The notes beneath the pieces were generated by a model. It searched no databases, had not been told where the DNA came from, and saw nothing but the letters and a program-made list of their open reading frames with translations. DNA of 64,000 bases from Vespa crabro (Eukaryota; Arthropoda; Insecta; Hymenoptera; Vespidae). Position numbers and translations under genes: made by a program. Positions within the stretch are counted from its first letter, which is position 1; every line of letters begins with the position of its first letter. Below, piece after piece: positions 14,354-27,483 of this stretch. The stretch is from NCBI RefSeq assembly GCF_910589235.1, contig NC_060955.1:21713558-21777557 (forward strand), in the 5' to 3' direction.

Positions 14354-15835
14354 ATGTTTAATACAAATGGAGCTATACGATCAGGAACAGCGACATCATC
14401 AAATCCTATGCAAGATTTTGAGGTTGTCTCACCACCAGATGATTCTATTTCTAGTTTAAAATTTAGTCCTGCTTCATTACAACAGAATTTTCTTGTTGCT
14501 GGTTCTTGGGATTGTAATGTTCGATGTTGGGAAGTCGAACAATCTGGTAAGACAGTTCCTAAGTCAATACAATCTATGGCAGCACCTATTCTTGATGTTT
14601 GTTGGAGCGATGTAAGTTTATCTCATGTTGATACATTATATTAACATAAATCTGATTATTTTCCTAATATAATTAATAATTATCATTTTCTTTTTAAATT
14701 AGGATGGAACAAAAGTTTTTATGGCTTCATGCGATAAAACTGCTAAATGTTGGGATTTAGCTTCAAATCAAAGCATTCCTGTAGCAGCTCATGATGCTCC
14801 TATTAGAACTTGTCATTGGATTAAAGGAACTACGTATTCTTGTCTGATGACTGGTTCTTGGGATAAAACATTAAAGGTTATAGATTATTTTACCATATAT
14901 TACTTTATATTAAATTTATATTGTTATTTATTTATTAATTTTATATATTTAGTTCTGGGATTTAAGGAATCCAAAACCAGCAATGACACTTAATTTACCT
15001 GAAAAATGTTATTGTGCTGATGTAGTATGTATTTAAATTTTTTGAAAATAATTATTCAGTATATATATATACATTATCATTCAATATATATAACTATATC
15101 TATCATTCTTAATTAATAAAATTATTTGAAGGATTATCCAATGGCTGTAATAGGAACAGCAGGACGTGGATTAATAGTATACCAATTAGAAGGAAGTCCA
15201 CGTGAATTTAAACCTGTTGAATTAAGTTTAAAATATCAATATCGATGTGTAGCAATTTTTAGAGATAAAAAGAAAATACCTACTGGTTTTGCCATTGGAA
15301 GTACAGAAGGACGTGTAGCTATACATCATTTAAATCAAAGTAGTAAAGACAATTTTACATTCAAATGTCATAGGATAAATGGATCTCCAAATGGTTACCA
15401 GGATATTTATGCAGTTAGTATAATGAAATAATATAGGTAATAGATTTTTGAAATTAGACTTTATCTTTTCCCTTTATCATTTTAGGTAAATGATATAGCA
15501 TTTCATCCTGTTCATGGTACGGTAGCTACAGTAGGTGCAGATGGTACTTTTGGTTTTTGGGATAAAGATGCTAGAACAAAATTAAAATCATCGGAAATAA
15601 TGGAACAGCCAATTATTCGCTGTTGTTTTAATCATAATGGACAAATATTTGCATATGCAGTTTCTTATGATTGGTCAAAGGTATGATCTCTTTTGTCAGA
15701 TTTTATTATATTACATTCATATAATATAATTTTTTATTTGCATTACAGGGTCACGAATATTATAATCCTGCGAAAAAGAATTCTATATTTCTTAGGCCAT
15801 GTTATGATGAATTAAAACCAAAAGCATCACCATAA
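14354..15835 (+). CDS. Rae1: Rae1/Gle2 mRNA export factor (WD40 protein)
   Basis: Rae1 is a seven-bladed WD40 propeller that binds Nup98 at the nuclear pore and acts in mRNA export and spindle assembly. In flies it also partners Highwire at synapses. Exons: 14354-14611, 14703-14876, 14953-15024, 15132-15413, 15486-15680 and 15749-15835 (TAA). They total 1068 nt, or 355 aa, close to the family length of about 350-370. The N-terminus [19 protein letters not shown] is characteristic. WD-type blades are visible as [42 protein letters not shown] and [17 protein letters not shown]. The C-terminal [14 protein letters not shown] is the conserved Rae1 signature, and the protein ends DELKPKASP. All junctions are GT-AG and in phase. 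The neighbours are Vps26 (head to head) and the farnesyltransferase beta gene (same strand, 1.8 kb downstream). Confidence 0.97.
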
Positions 15836-16509
15836 TTGCAATTAAAATTTCATTGACAATTTTTATTATATATGCTTGTAATTTTATTATGCCTGTCTAA
15901 TAATAGTAAATTATATTAAGGATTATATTAAATTTTTATATTTCTTTTATTATTAAATTTATTTTTAGTTATACCAATCATATAAATTGTTCAATTCTTT
16001 AAATTAATTTTTTCTTAATATTTTTCCTATCAATATTTTTGAAAAATGAAATAGATGTAATTAATTTTGTAATTATTTATATAAATATGTATTACATAAA
16101 TAATTATTATTACATAAATAAATATAGAAAATAATAGATTTGATAATACATTAAAAGATTACATATTGGAACTTATAATTAAGTTTGATGTGATGACATA
16201 ATATATCACATAATGTATATTGAATGTAAAGTTGGAATTCAATAATTTAGCCTTATTTGGTATGTATTAGAAACAGATTTGTGTACTATTACCTGAATTC
16301 TAAGAATTTATATAAGTCAGTGAAACTTATATAACACTTGTTAAAAACATATCTATTCATTAAGGCTGTTTATTATCTTTTATTCAAAGCATAATTGACT
16401 TCAGCAACAGGTATGGACAAAATATGAACCACGAAATAAGTGGGGAACACTGTCATGTGTCCAAATAACAATTGGATTCTTGTGGGTAAAGTAACAATAT
16501 ATATTGTAT

Positions 16510-16540
<31 letters not shown>

Positions 16541-17348
16541 AATCATTATAAAACCGAAGATTATGAATAGCCTTAATGTTTTGTTGATTCAAATACTATT
16601 ATAATAATAATATAAATTTATACTGTTCTACAATATCCATGTAATACGTCAATACATTGAAGAGCACTTTTAATTTCACTTTTTTTTACAATCTCATTAA
16701 ATCGAATTCTTAGAATAAAAATATAAGTATAATTAAATATAATATAGGAATAATTTTATAAGATATTTTAATGACGATGTAAAATGTTCAAATATTTCAA
16801 ATAATTGTAGAATAACTTAATAAGATATATGTAAATGATATATATTTGCATTTTTGACATTTTACAGAAATCCCATTCATTTCACTATTTTGTAATTCTC
16901 TAGTAAATTTGTTATAAATAATAAAAATTTTTAACTTTATTTTTAAGAATTACATTTTTATTAAAACGTTGTAAATTTGCTGTAAATCACAAAATCTTTC
17001 AAAATTAAATTTTTTTTGTTTCATTAAAATTACATAAATATAAATAATTAATAAAAAAAATAGAACGTATTTCTATCTAAATCGACATTAACGATTTAAA
17101 TGACGGATTTTGTAAAACTGCTTCACATGCTGCCATCTAGTGACTAAACATCTCATTTCACTCGATGCGAGGTATTTCAATGAGTGTCTAAAATTTCTTT
17201 GTTCTTTGTAATTCTGTTTTATCTCCAAAGAATTTTTGAACATTTTGTAATCTTGAGATGAATAATAAATTATTTTAACATATAAAATGAAATAGTTACT
17301 GAAATAGTGTTAAAGAAAACAATAATTTTAACGTGAGCAAAGTTATTA

Positions 17349-17424
<76 letters not shown>

Positions 17425-17652
17425 ATTGTTATTATTGTTACATGGGATGCTTCAAATGTTATTCTAACATTCTATTTAAATATACATAAAATATTATGTT
17501 AATATTACGTTGATTTCATGCTTTGAAGTAAAATTGATCATATCTATTTTTAAACTAAAACTGATAATAATTGTAGTAATACAAATCATTTTTAACCTAT
17601 AACACCTTGTATAATAAACGCATATTATTGCATTATATATATTGTATAGATT
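15836..17652. other. Rae1-FNTB intergenic region
   Basis: This 1.8 kb AT-rich stretch includes the Rae1 3' UTR (AATAAA at 16117-16122 is one candidate signal), a short CA/TA tract near 16506-16540 and a long (TTA)n array. Close to FNTB is a CTCF-like motif at 17129-17144. There is no coding signal. Confidence 0.5.
17347..17424. repeat. (TTA)n microsatellite upstream of FNTB
   Basis: About 26 TTA units with a single TTT interruption near 17386 lie about 230 bp upstream of the farnesyltransferase beta start codon. Confidence 0.92.
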
Positions 17653-19382
17653 ATGTGGAATTCAGAGTTTAATGACGTTGATGAAGGAATACATGTTAGA
17701 AGTTATGCAGAATTATTAGAACAAAAACAAGATGAGGAGAGTATTGAAACTGCATCTACAGTTGAACAGGTTAATACTATAACCTAAATATAAAAGATAT
17801 TTATATACTCTTATGTCTTCTTATATTTTCTAATATTTTATAATACTGTTCTTAGATCAGTACAGAAAAAAATGTACTTGAAATTTATGAATTAAACAAA
17901 GATCCAATCTTAACCAAACAAAAACATGTGGCGCTATTAAAGAAATCATTGATTCATCTTAGCGAGCCTTATGAGGTATATATATATATATATATATATA
18001 AGAAAAGAAATAAACATTTATATCTTACAATAATAATCTGAAGTTAAAAGTGTATCAAGTTACTTGTACATTTAGATTTATTTTATGTTAAGGGTTTAGA
18101 TTGTAGCAGGCCATGGTTATGTTATTGGATACTTCATTCACTTCATATATTAGGAGAATCTTTAGAAAATGAAGAATATTCAAAGATTGCTGGTTTCTTA
18201 GCCAAATGCCAATCTGAAAAAGGAGGTTTTGGTGGAGGTCCAGGACAGCATCCTCATCTAGCACCAACATATGCTGCTGTTAATGCTTTATGCATTATAG
18301 GAACTACAGAATCATATGCGGTAATAAACAGGTATGTATTTTAATTTGCAAGGTCAGTATAATTTTAGTTTGTTCATTTAAATTTATTAATGTTTTAACA
18401 TGGTAAATTTCTTATTAATATTATATCACCAATTACATACTTTCTTTCTCAAAATAAAGGATGCGGTAATTCCAGAAAAGGCCTGTACAATTTCCTATTA
18501 TCCTTGCGAGGAGAGGACGGTGCTTTTGGTATGCACGTGGACGGAGAGGTTGACATAAGAGGAGTGTATTGTGCTGTTTCCGTAGCCAGACTTACAAATA
18601 TATATACTCCCGTATTGTTCAAAGGAACAGACGAATGGATTGCAAAATGTCAAACATGGGAAGGTGGATTTGGAGGTTGCCCAGGTATGGAAGCACATGG
18701 TGGATATGCATACTGTGGCTTGGCAGCCCTTGTACTTCTTGGGAAAGCTAACGTTTGTAATATGCCATCGTTATTGGTACGATTTAATTTGATTTATTAT
18801 TATTTATTATAGATACGAGCTTTTGTATCTACATAATTATATTATGAAAATATGAAATATTAACTTTAGAGATGGATAGTAAATCGTCAGATGCGTTTGG
18901 AAGGAGGTTTCCAAGGACGTACTAACAAATTAGTAGATGGGTGCTATTCCTTTTGGCAAGGTGGTGCTTTTCCATTGATTCATGCGATCTTATCAAAAGA
19001 AGGAAAAGTATTCAATACTAATTATTGGTTATTTAATCAAGAGGCCTTACAAGAGTATATATTAATTTGTTGTCAGCATTCTTCTGGTGGACTTGTGGAT
19101 AAACCTGGAAAGTATATATTTTTTTTTTTTTTTAACTATTATAATTTCTTTTACATACCTGGGAAAAGTTATTTAATCTTATTTAATTTCAGAAATCGCG
19201 ACATATATCACACCTGTTATGCGCTAAGTGGTTTGTCAATCGCACAAAATTCTCCGCGTCGATTAATAATCGGACCGCCAAGTTTAAACACAGTAGAGAT
19301 CATTCATCCTGTGTATAATTTGGTGCTGTCTGCCGCGGCAGATGCCCTAAAATATTTCAATGAACTACCGATACCTGATTGA
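17653..19382 (+). CDS. FNTB: Protein farnesyltransferase subunit beta
   Basis: This is the catalytic beta subunit that, with the alpha subunit, farnesylates CaaX-box proteins such as Ras and lamins in the cytosol. Exons: 17653-17769, 17856-17975, 18093-18331, 18476-18776, 18870-19111 and 19193-19382 (TGA). They total 1209 nt, or 402 aa. Prenyltransferase repeats are clear: GLDCSRPWLCYWILHSL, KCQSEKGGFGGGPGQ, HLAPTYAAVNAL, SLRGEDGAFGMHVDGE, DIRGVYCAVSVARL, CQTWEGGFGG, AHGGYAYCGLAAL and EGGFQGRTNKLVDGCYSFWQ. The zinc ligands are the Asp and Cys of DGCYSFW and the His of YHTCYALSG, all present. At exon 4 the AG before AAAAGGCCT (18474-18475) is used, giving VINRKGLYNFLLSL; the AG 16 nt upstream (18458-18459) would break the conserved frame. 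The N-terminus is shorter and more divergent than in vertebrates (437 aa). The upstream Met (17653) is the only plausible start. Confidence 0.97.
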
Positions 19383-19392
19383 TTGTGTATTT

Positions 19393-19398
19393 AATAAA
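19393..19398 (+). terminator. Candidate polyadenylation signal for FNTB
   Basis: AATAAA begins only 11 nt after the FNTB stop codon, and AATAAATAAA overlaps it. If used, the 3' UTR would be extremely short. Confidence 0.4.
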
Positions 19399-20625
19399 TA
19401 AATTTCTATTCCTTTCCCAGAAATATTCGTCAGTCAATTTATCGATTTTTAAAATGTGATCAATATAAGACCATTTTTTATCGCATAATTTTAGTTTTAT
19501 CGTGAGAAATGTTTTACCTATTATCGATAAAACAGATTTATTAATTATCGACGCCAACAAAGAACTTCTTTATTTATTTTCCGGAATATAAACTAAGCGG
19601 CGCTACTTATCATTTCTACACAGTAGATGGGAATTTCTGGATTGAGTTTATAACAGTAGAACATAACAGTAGAACTTTGAACGCTGATGTGAGAGCTTGT
19701 GGTTTTAAACCGCTAAGTCAATTTGTGAGTGTTTTTTTTTTAAAGCTACGGTAAAGTAGGTGAACTAATTTTGGAATAACTATCGGATTACGAGAAGAGG
19801 GTAAGTAAGATCAAAAAGATTAATAATAAATAATTGACGATGAAATATATTCAAGATTGGCTATTGCTCTTTCGATATTTCTCATCGAAAAGAGTTACTT
19901 TTCGTGTCGTACGATTGGAAATTCGATATTTGTTTGTTTTTGGGTAAAAAAAAAAAAGAAAAAAATGAAATTCAAAATTGAAGCAAATAAAATAAATATT
20001 CGTCATGACGTAATTTGAGTAATTGATCCAGGAAGTTCTCGATAAAACGCAGTTAGCTTCGTTACGAATGATTTTTATTCTTTTTGCAATGACTCTTCAT
20101 TGTTTCCCACGATATCAAATATAATAATTGTTTATACATATTAAATAAGATTGACATATATAAGATGACTTTATAATTTCAACGAAGATAATTTCTCTTT
20201 AATTGACTCGTAAACATATTTTTAAATTGAACGATCTACTTTGATAGGATTGATCTTTGATTAATTTACAACCACAGTAAAACTTGCTTAGAGTTCCAAG
20301 AAGGTTACTTGACTGTTCTTCATTCGAGTAAAAATACGATCGGTCAGCGAAGAAACCGGTTTTCTCTTTGCAGCTTATATACGTTTCTCGATCGTAAATG
20401 AATGCCTCTTTTCTTGTTCATTCTTCGAACGTTTCTTATTCTTTCATCCAAGAGTTCCAGGTATAAAATACAAACACGAAGGAATAGGGATGCACGGTAC
20501 TTAGTCACGTTGTATGCGTATAACGGCATTTGTAGCATCAAAAGTATTATATTCTTGTTTGTTGTCTCTTATTAGAGAGTTTACATTTCATGATGAGCAA
20601 AAAAAAATTTATTGATACAGATATT

Positions 20626-20626
<1 letters not shown>

Positions 20627-20657
<31 letters not shown>
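20627..20657. repeat. (TA)n microsatellite
   Basis: A short AT array is followed by CA/TA-mixed sequence to about 20690. Confidence 0.85.
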
Positions 20658-20662
<5 letters not shown>

Positions 20663-22442
20663 CACATACATATATGTATGTATATATACAGATAAATTTT
20701 GCAATATCGAAAAAGAAAAATCGTGCAGTGCAATAAAATAAAAGAAATGTAATTGACGATGATAAAGAAAAAAATTGGAATTATTAATGATATCTTTATA
20801 GTTCTTACAAAAACGATCATTGTATTTTCGATTCTCTCGTAATGAAGTCTCAAGTGTTCTTCGCGACTCATTTAATTTTATATCAAAACATTTTTCCTCT
20901 TTTTCCTTCCTCCCTACCCCACCCATCCTCCCCTACCCGCCTCCCTCTTCTCCATCCAGTGAAATCTTTCTCATAAATATAAATTAAATAGATAATATAA
21001 TCGAACTAAATTCTATCTTATTTTAATAAAAAGAAAGAAATAAAAAAAAAAAAAAAAGGGATAGTCATTGACAGAAGTATTGCTCGTAAATATCGTATAA
21101 CGTCTTTATCGAACTTTTAAGGGTCAAAGATCAAATATAGTGTTTGGTCATACGTTAAAATTCTTTTGTAAATTCATTCAAGTAAAGCCGATGACGCATA
21201 CGCTCGCGATTATAATTTTTCTTTTTTCTATTCATTTCTCTTCGTTTCTTATATTTCTTTCTTTTTTTCTTTTTTTTCTTTCTTTCTTTCTTTCTTTTCT
21301 GTTTTTTCTTTTTTAACGAATCCAGAGTAAATTAAGAGAATATTAATTAATATTACGTCAGAGATTCGCCATTTTACTTCGTTTCATTTTTAATTTTAAT
21401 TCAACATCTCATTTTATTCCTTTTTTTTTTTTACCGTTGATTATTCACCGTCGATCGGATATCGATCTAAACAACGTTATTTTGCCTTCTATCTATTAAA
21501 TAATGATTATCTTCATACGCATGTATGTTTGTGGCTTTGTAAAAAGATTATTTTATTATTAGCTCTCGTTCGAGTTTGTTTTCTCGAATGAAATTAACAA
21601 TGAAATTAAATAAAAATGTTAAAGGATATCGAAGATATCGTTTAAAAGTTATTTTGTCTGGCCCACCATTTTGGATCGTTCCAATTTGCTTTTTTCTATT
21701 TTTTTTCCCTTTTTTTTTTTTTTCTTCTTCTTTTCTCTTTCTTCCTTTCTTTTCATTTTTCTTTTCAATCAGGAATAAAATCAATGGATCATTATTATTG
21801 CAATGTTTTGTAAAGCTTAGAGAACAATGCAATCTTTGAATAAGTCCGACGACCTGCTCCATTTCGTCGCATTTCCTCGCGTATAAATGGAAGCGAAAGA
21901 GTGCACCTTGACAATGCTCACTCAGATGCAATGCTTAATGAAAGGAAAAAAAAAAAAAAAAAAAAAGAAAAAAAAGAAACGATGGATAGAGAGAGAATAG
22001 ATGAGAAAGAGAGAAAGAGAACGAGGCCATCTTGCCTCGTATGCCTTCCATCGAGTCCTCCGCTCAATGAACTGCCACTGGTCTCTTTATACTTGCTACG
22101 TTCTATGCTTCGTTGGGGAATTAATGCTGCCATGTTATTAATGGCAGCAGAGAGAAGAAGAGAAAAGGAGAGTGTACGTGATAAAGAGAAAAAGAACTTT
22201 AGAGAGGAAGTATTCTTTCTTTCTTTTTTGCTTTTTTCTTTTTTTTTTTTTTTTTTCTTTTTCTTTTCTTTCTCAATACTCTTAATAAACTTCGCGAGTT
22301 ACATCATGCTGCATTCCATGTATGATTTTTCTTTTTTTTAAATTTATTTTTCAAAAGATTAAATACGAATTCTCGAACGTATTGTTTGATCTAAAATTGA
22401 GAATCGAGATTTTTTCGTTTATTTTTATGATATAGTGTTATT

Positions 22443-22448
<6 letters not shown>

Positions 22449-22480
<32 letters not shown>
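22449..22480. repeat. (TA)n microsatellite
   Basis: An uninterrupted AT run of about 16 dinucleotides lies in the Draper upstream region. Confidence 0.88.
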
Positions 22481-22482
<2 letters not shown>

Positions 22483-22559
22483 ATATTATGTCGTTGTATT
22501 TATTATCTTTTTTGTGACAATGGTACATCTCTAAGAACTATTGATTTGTTAATTATTAT

Positions 22560-23090
22560 ATTAGGAATAAATTGAATATGATAATCGTAATGGTGATTAT
22601 TGATTATTGATTTTTGATTGATGATTGTTGATTTTTATGATTTTTCGAATTAAAATTGTTCAAATTGATCGTTGAATCGATAGTATATTTAAAACGTACA
22701 TAAATATATAAAATTGTAAATAATATAATATTTATTATTTTCTTTCAAATGATATATATTTAAGTTGCAAATCGAAAGAGTGTCGATCTTTAAAAAGAAT
22801 TTTAGCTTTATAATTATACAGACGATTGATCAATTTTAACAAATTTTCGTATTAAATAATCGTTCGATAGATAATGAAAATTTAAAAATTATATAAACAT
22901 ATGATAATACAACGAATATAATAATTATAATCCTTTTTTGTTATAAAAAATTTAAGCTATAAATTGAGAATATTATATTAAATCAAATTTTCTTTTATAA
23001 TTACACAAATGATTGACAATCTTTACGATCTTTCGAGTTAAGTAATAAACTTAACTTCAGTCGTAAAAATATTTAGAACGTTGTATGAAG
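22560..23090. repeat. Degenerate tandem array, about 190-bp period
   Basis: Related blocks recur with roughly regular spacing. TTTATAATTATACAGACGAT (near 22808) matches TTTATAATTACACAAATGAT (near 22994), a 186 bp shift. The pattern TTTTCGAATTAAA / TTTTCGTATTAAATAAT / CTTTCGAGTTAAGTAAT recurs near 22642, 22845 and 23031. Copies are strongly diverged, so boundaries and copy number (about 2.5-3) are approximate. Confidence 0.5.
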
Positions 23091-23892
23091 GCTTTCGAAT
23101 GAAAACTTATGCGATTAGTTGCGAGAAGGCGTAGAGAACGTTAGTTGACCGAATTCATGGTGAATGGAGAAGGCTTCTATATATCGTATGTATCCATGTA
23201 TGTATGTATGTACTTCTGTACATATGTATTAACGCTTTCGCGAGTTAATCGTTAAAAGAAACTCATAAATGTCTCTCTGTTTGTCTCTCTCTCTCTCCTT
23301 CTCTCTCTGTGTGTGTGTCTCTTTTTCTTGACTCAAAGCAAAAAAAGATTCAAGTATCCGACGGAGGAATGAACATAACTAAGATACTAAGATAAATTCG
23401 AATGTTATCTTATGACCGAGGAAATGAAAATGGACAATGGTGATAACGAAGAAAACTTTGAAATTAAAATAGTGTTTATTCGTTCGTTCTCACGTAACAA
23501 TCATGTTTCCGAGAATAATAATAAATGTGAGAAGTTTGTGTTGTATACAACGGATCTAATATGCGAATCACACGAAGGCCATTTTTGCATAAAAACGTTC
23601 TAAGAATTTCCAATAGAATTCGTTTAAGTATGCGATTTGTTAGAGGAATTCGATTTTCCGCCTTTCATCGAACGGTACATGATCATTTAAAACTAAGTTG
23701 AAAAATGTCGGTAAAGCTTTATCATATTTTTTTTTTTTTTGACCTCTGAACAGTAGATATATTTAATTTGTAAAAAGAATAGAAAGAAAGTAGTAACTTT
23801 GATAATTTCAATGATAACAGTATTAAAGTTTATCTTCTTTTAGTTGTTTGATTATTGTCCAAGGGTCAATGTTCCCTTACGTTCGATAAGGG

Positions 23893-23929
<37 letters not shown>

Positions 23930-24559
23930 AAAGGGAGGAAGGGAACTAAATCACGAAATATCGAAACAATAATTTTACTACTTTAGACGATCGTCATGTT
24001 TCGTTAAGTTCCGTCACTGAGGTTTATCTTTTTCCCTTCTTTTCTTTTCTTTCTTTTTTTTTTTTTTGTCAACAGATCTCGTGCGAATGATTTGAAAGTT
24101 CCCGCCTCTTTCTTTCTTTCCTTTTTCTTTTTTTTATTTATTTATTTATTTATTTATTTATTCCTTCAAAATTCTTCCTTTTCTTTTTCTTTCTCTTTTT
24201 TCACTTTCGTTAAATCGAAAGCTTGAAAATCGTCGATGAAAAGTCGAATCGAAAGGAAGTCTCGAATGTATCATTGTAGAAATAAAATTCGGAGATTTCT
24301 TTTGCATTCCGTCACGAAAGAATGAAATACCTTTGTGACCTTCTAGCGAGAGAGGAGGTGCTTAAGAATGATGGCTTCGTAGATACGCAAAGAAAGAAAA
24401 TCTCCTCTTTGGGACTTTTTCTTCTTTTTCTTTTTCTTTTTTTTTTTTTTTCCTTATTTCCTTCATCTATTTTTCTTATTCGGTTATCTTAACTTCATAT
24501 TGTTTGATTTATTTTCGAATAATAATCGAATTATTAATGTTACTTTTTTTTTTTTTTTA

Positions 24560-25060
24560 TAGCGCAACTTTATAAATCGAAAAGTTTCGTAAACAACAAA
24601 TATCTACGTATTAAAATTCATATCTCTTTTAAATCTAACTTTTTTTGTTTTCTATAATGAGTGTTTCAAAACCAAAAAGTTTTCGAAATAGAACAAAACT
24701 ATATTAAAACTTTAAATCTCTTTTACATTAATATTTTTTATTCTATGATGAAAGTTTTATCGATAATAAGCACGTTAATATTTATATCTCATTTGAATAT
24801 AAATTTGTATTTAAGAAAAATGTTTGCGTATTGAAAAATTTTTTTTTATACAACAAATGTATTAACATCTACGTCTATTCTAGATTTAAATAAATACATT
24901 TTATTTGACGAGAAATTACGAATCAATAAGTTTTTCAGAAGAACAAACAAGTAATAAAATCTCTATTAAATTAAAATCTTTTTTTTTTTATGACGAGAAA
25001 TTGCCAATAAAAAATGGTATGTTAAAATTTAAATCAACGAAAAAGAAATAAATAAAAAAA
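24560..25060. repeat. Degenerate tandem array, about 70-95 bp period
   Basis: Five to six diverged copies share an order of blocks: AACAAA..TATTAAAA, then ATCTCTTTTAAAT, then a T-rich run, then TCTATGATGAGAAATT, then AATAAAAAGTTTT. The first block recurs near 24595, 24690, 24765, 24852, 24941 and (weakly) 25015. The sequence otherwise looks like anonymous AT-rich DNA. Confidence 0.5.
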
Positions 25061-27444
25061 GAAATTGTAATTAAATGCAGTAACACTCGCCAGGTGAAGC
25101 ATCTCACTGCAGTTGATCGATTTAGCTTTGAGGTCAAGGACGGCTATCTCACTAAATAGAGATGTACGATGAAAAGCACGAAAAATTCAAGAACTGAGGT
25201 TGTATCTCTCTCTTTCTTTCTCTCTCTCTCCCTCTCTCTATAGATTTTACGTTCCTCATAAAACCGAGATTCTTTGATGAGAGAAATTCGTTGCTCTAAA
25301 ATCTCAATAAAATATCACACTGAAAATTTAGCTGTTAGTTTTAAAAATAGAAGAAAAAAAATGGGTATCTGGTCTTTTCTTTTTTTTTTTTTTTATACAA
25401 ACAAAATAAATGTGAATATTTTATAATTAGAATTCCTGATTTTATCATTTTGCACAGCTTTTACATTATCGTTTTATCGTAATAAATTTATTTATGGTAC
25501 TTATGAATCAACGTAAAACTTTATTCTTTTATCCTTTTCTTTTTTCATTTTTTTTTATTTTATTTCTAGAACAGATACTTGGTTGACTTTCTCATTCAAG
25601 ATTTTATTCATACATTAATATACTTATGAAACGAATAATCTCACTTATCGGAGATACATGCATGTGTATATATATATAGCTAACTTTCTTCTAGAGATTA
25701 GAGTGTCCAGGAAGTCATCGAGAAGATATAATCGAGTTAATATAGTCTCAAGTCAGAAAGCTAATATTTCCGGCGTAGGCTCGCGTAATATGAATTATAC
25801 GTGGGACACCTCGTCGATTTCGTATCTCATAAAACATACAAAAAGAAATAGGAGAAAGATATATTTCTATCCTTTACTTTTTCGATTCACCACCACCTTC
25901 TTTTCCATGTCCTTATCGGCAGAGTGTATTACGTTAGTTGTCGTTGGATCGACTTTCACTTCTTCACCAGGCCGTGTGCATTTCTGGGAATTGCGCAAAA
26001 TGCATCATGAAATAAATAACTCAGCTAATAAATTACCTTGTTGTCGAATTCTTTCTCTTCAACGTGAAATAACTCTTTCCTTTTGATTGAAATATGTTCG
26101 GTTTTTTTTTTTTTTTTTCAAGAATTAGTAGAAGAAGAAAAAAAGGAAAGGAAAGAAAAGAAAAGAAAAGAAAAAGAGAAAAATCTAATTCATTTCAATT
26201 CAAATATTTTCTGATGTCATAATTAAAGTTGAAGACATCATAAATATTACATTTTATATTTTGATTTATGCTGATATTGATATAACTATACAAATTAATG
26301 TTATGACGGATAATTGAATTTTAATTAACATTCGTACGTAATTATTATACAACTGTTTTCATTAGAAATAAATACACGATTAAAGTTCATAAATTTAATG
26401 TTAATCATTGAATCAACTCAGACTTGATTAATTCTCTTTCTCTCTTTTTCCTCTTTTTATCTGATGATAACGAACAGAATTTTCGAATCTATATTTTATT
26501 ATCATCTTGTGCTTCCTAAGTTCAATGTCCTTTTAATGATTAGATAAATGAAAAAAAGAAATAGAAAGAGAAAGTAAATAGGAAAGATTGAAAATAAATG
26601 TTTGCTTCCTTTGTTAGGTCAGATAATTCAATTTTCTTACATTAAGATCGACTTCAGGAAATGATCAGATCATCATTCTCTCTTCTTCATCATTCTCTCA
26701 TCCTTTGTTTTTATCATGAAGTTTATATACAATGATGCATATCCCGTAATAAGAGAGAGAGAGAGAGAAAGAGAGAGATAACTGATTTTGTTAAAGATTT
26801 ATCACTAAGTCGGCTCACATCCTGTGACTCACGTTTTTGAGATCAGCACTGTACAGTTGTATGGTACTCGCTACGCTCCTGGAAATTTACTCTTTCTCTC
26901 TCTCTCTCTTTCTGTCACACTATTTCTCTCTCTCTTTCTTCATCGTCTCTCTACCTCTCCCTTTTTTCGACGTAAACGAATTAACTCCCTTTCTAGTCGG
27001 TATAGAGAAGGGTCGGACCCCTCTCGTCTTCTCATGAAACGTTATCAAACGATATCTCGATCGTCTCGATCGTGATCGTATCCGATTTTATTAGAATAAT
27101 TTCGTATCGAATCAATTTGTTTACTCTTTCGTCATAATGACTCTTCGTGAATTAATCTTTTTGTTTACATTTGAAATAATATTTTTCCACGTTTATATAA
27201 TATATTCGTACATTTACATTAGCTTATATCATTTAACGCTATATAGCTCAATTTTTTTTTTCTTTTTTTTTCTTCTTTTTCGTACCTATAAACTAATTAT
27301 ATAATGTGAGAATTATATAATATTACTTGCATTAGTATATAATATATACTTTAATATACTTATATTAGTTTTATACTTAAATATCATACATACATATGTG
27401 TGTATGTATGCTATATTTAGTATAGTATAATTATAATTTTATAT

Positions 27445-27449
<5 letters not shown>

Positions 27450-27482
<33 letters not shown>

Positions 27483-27483
27483 T
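27450..27483. repeat. (TAA)n microsatellite
   Basis: About 11 trinucleotide units lie in the Draper upstream region. Confidence 0.88.

Noticed and set aside
18458..18475. Upstream AG (ATAAAG) as the FNTB exon 4 acceptor
   Set aside because: Using it puts the exon out of the phase required by the conserved VINRKxLYxFLLSL segment. The AG at 18474-18475 restores it exactly.
21549..22341. Long open frames rich in Lys/Glu or Phe/Ser
   Set aside because: They are translations of poly-A/T, GA and CT tracts. There is no splice structure, no conserved domain and no codon bias.
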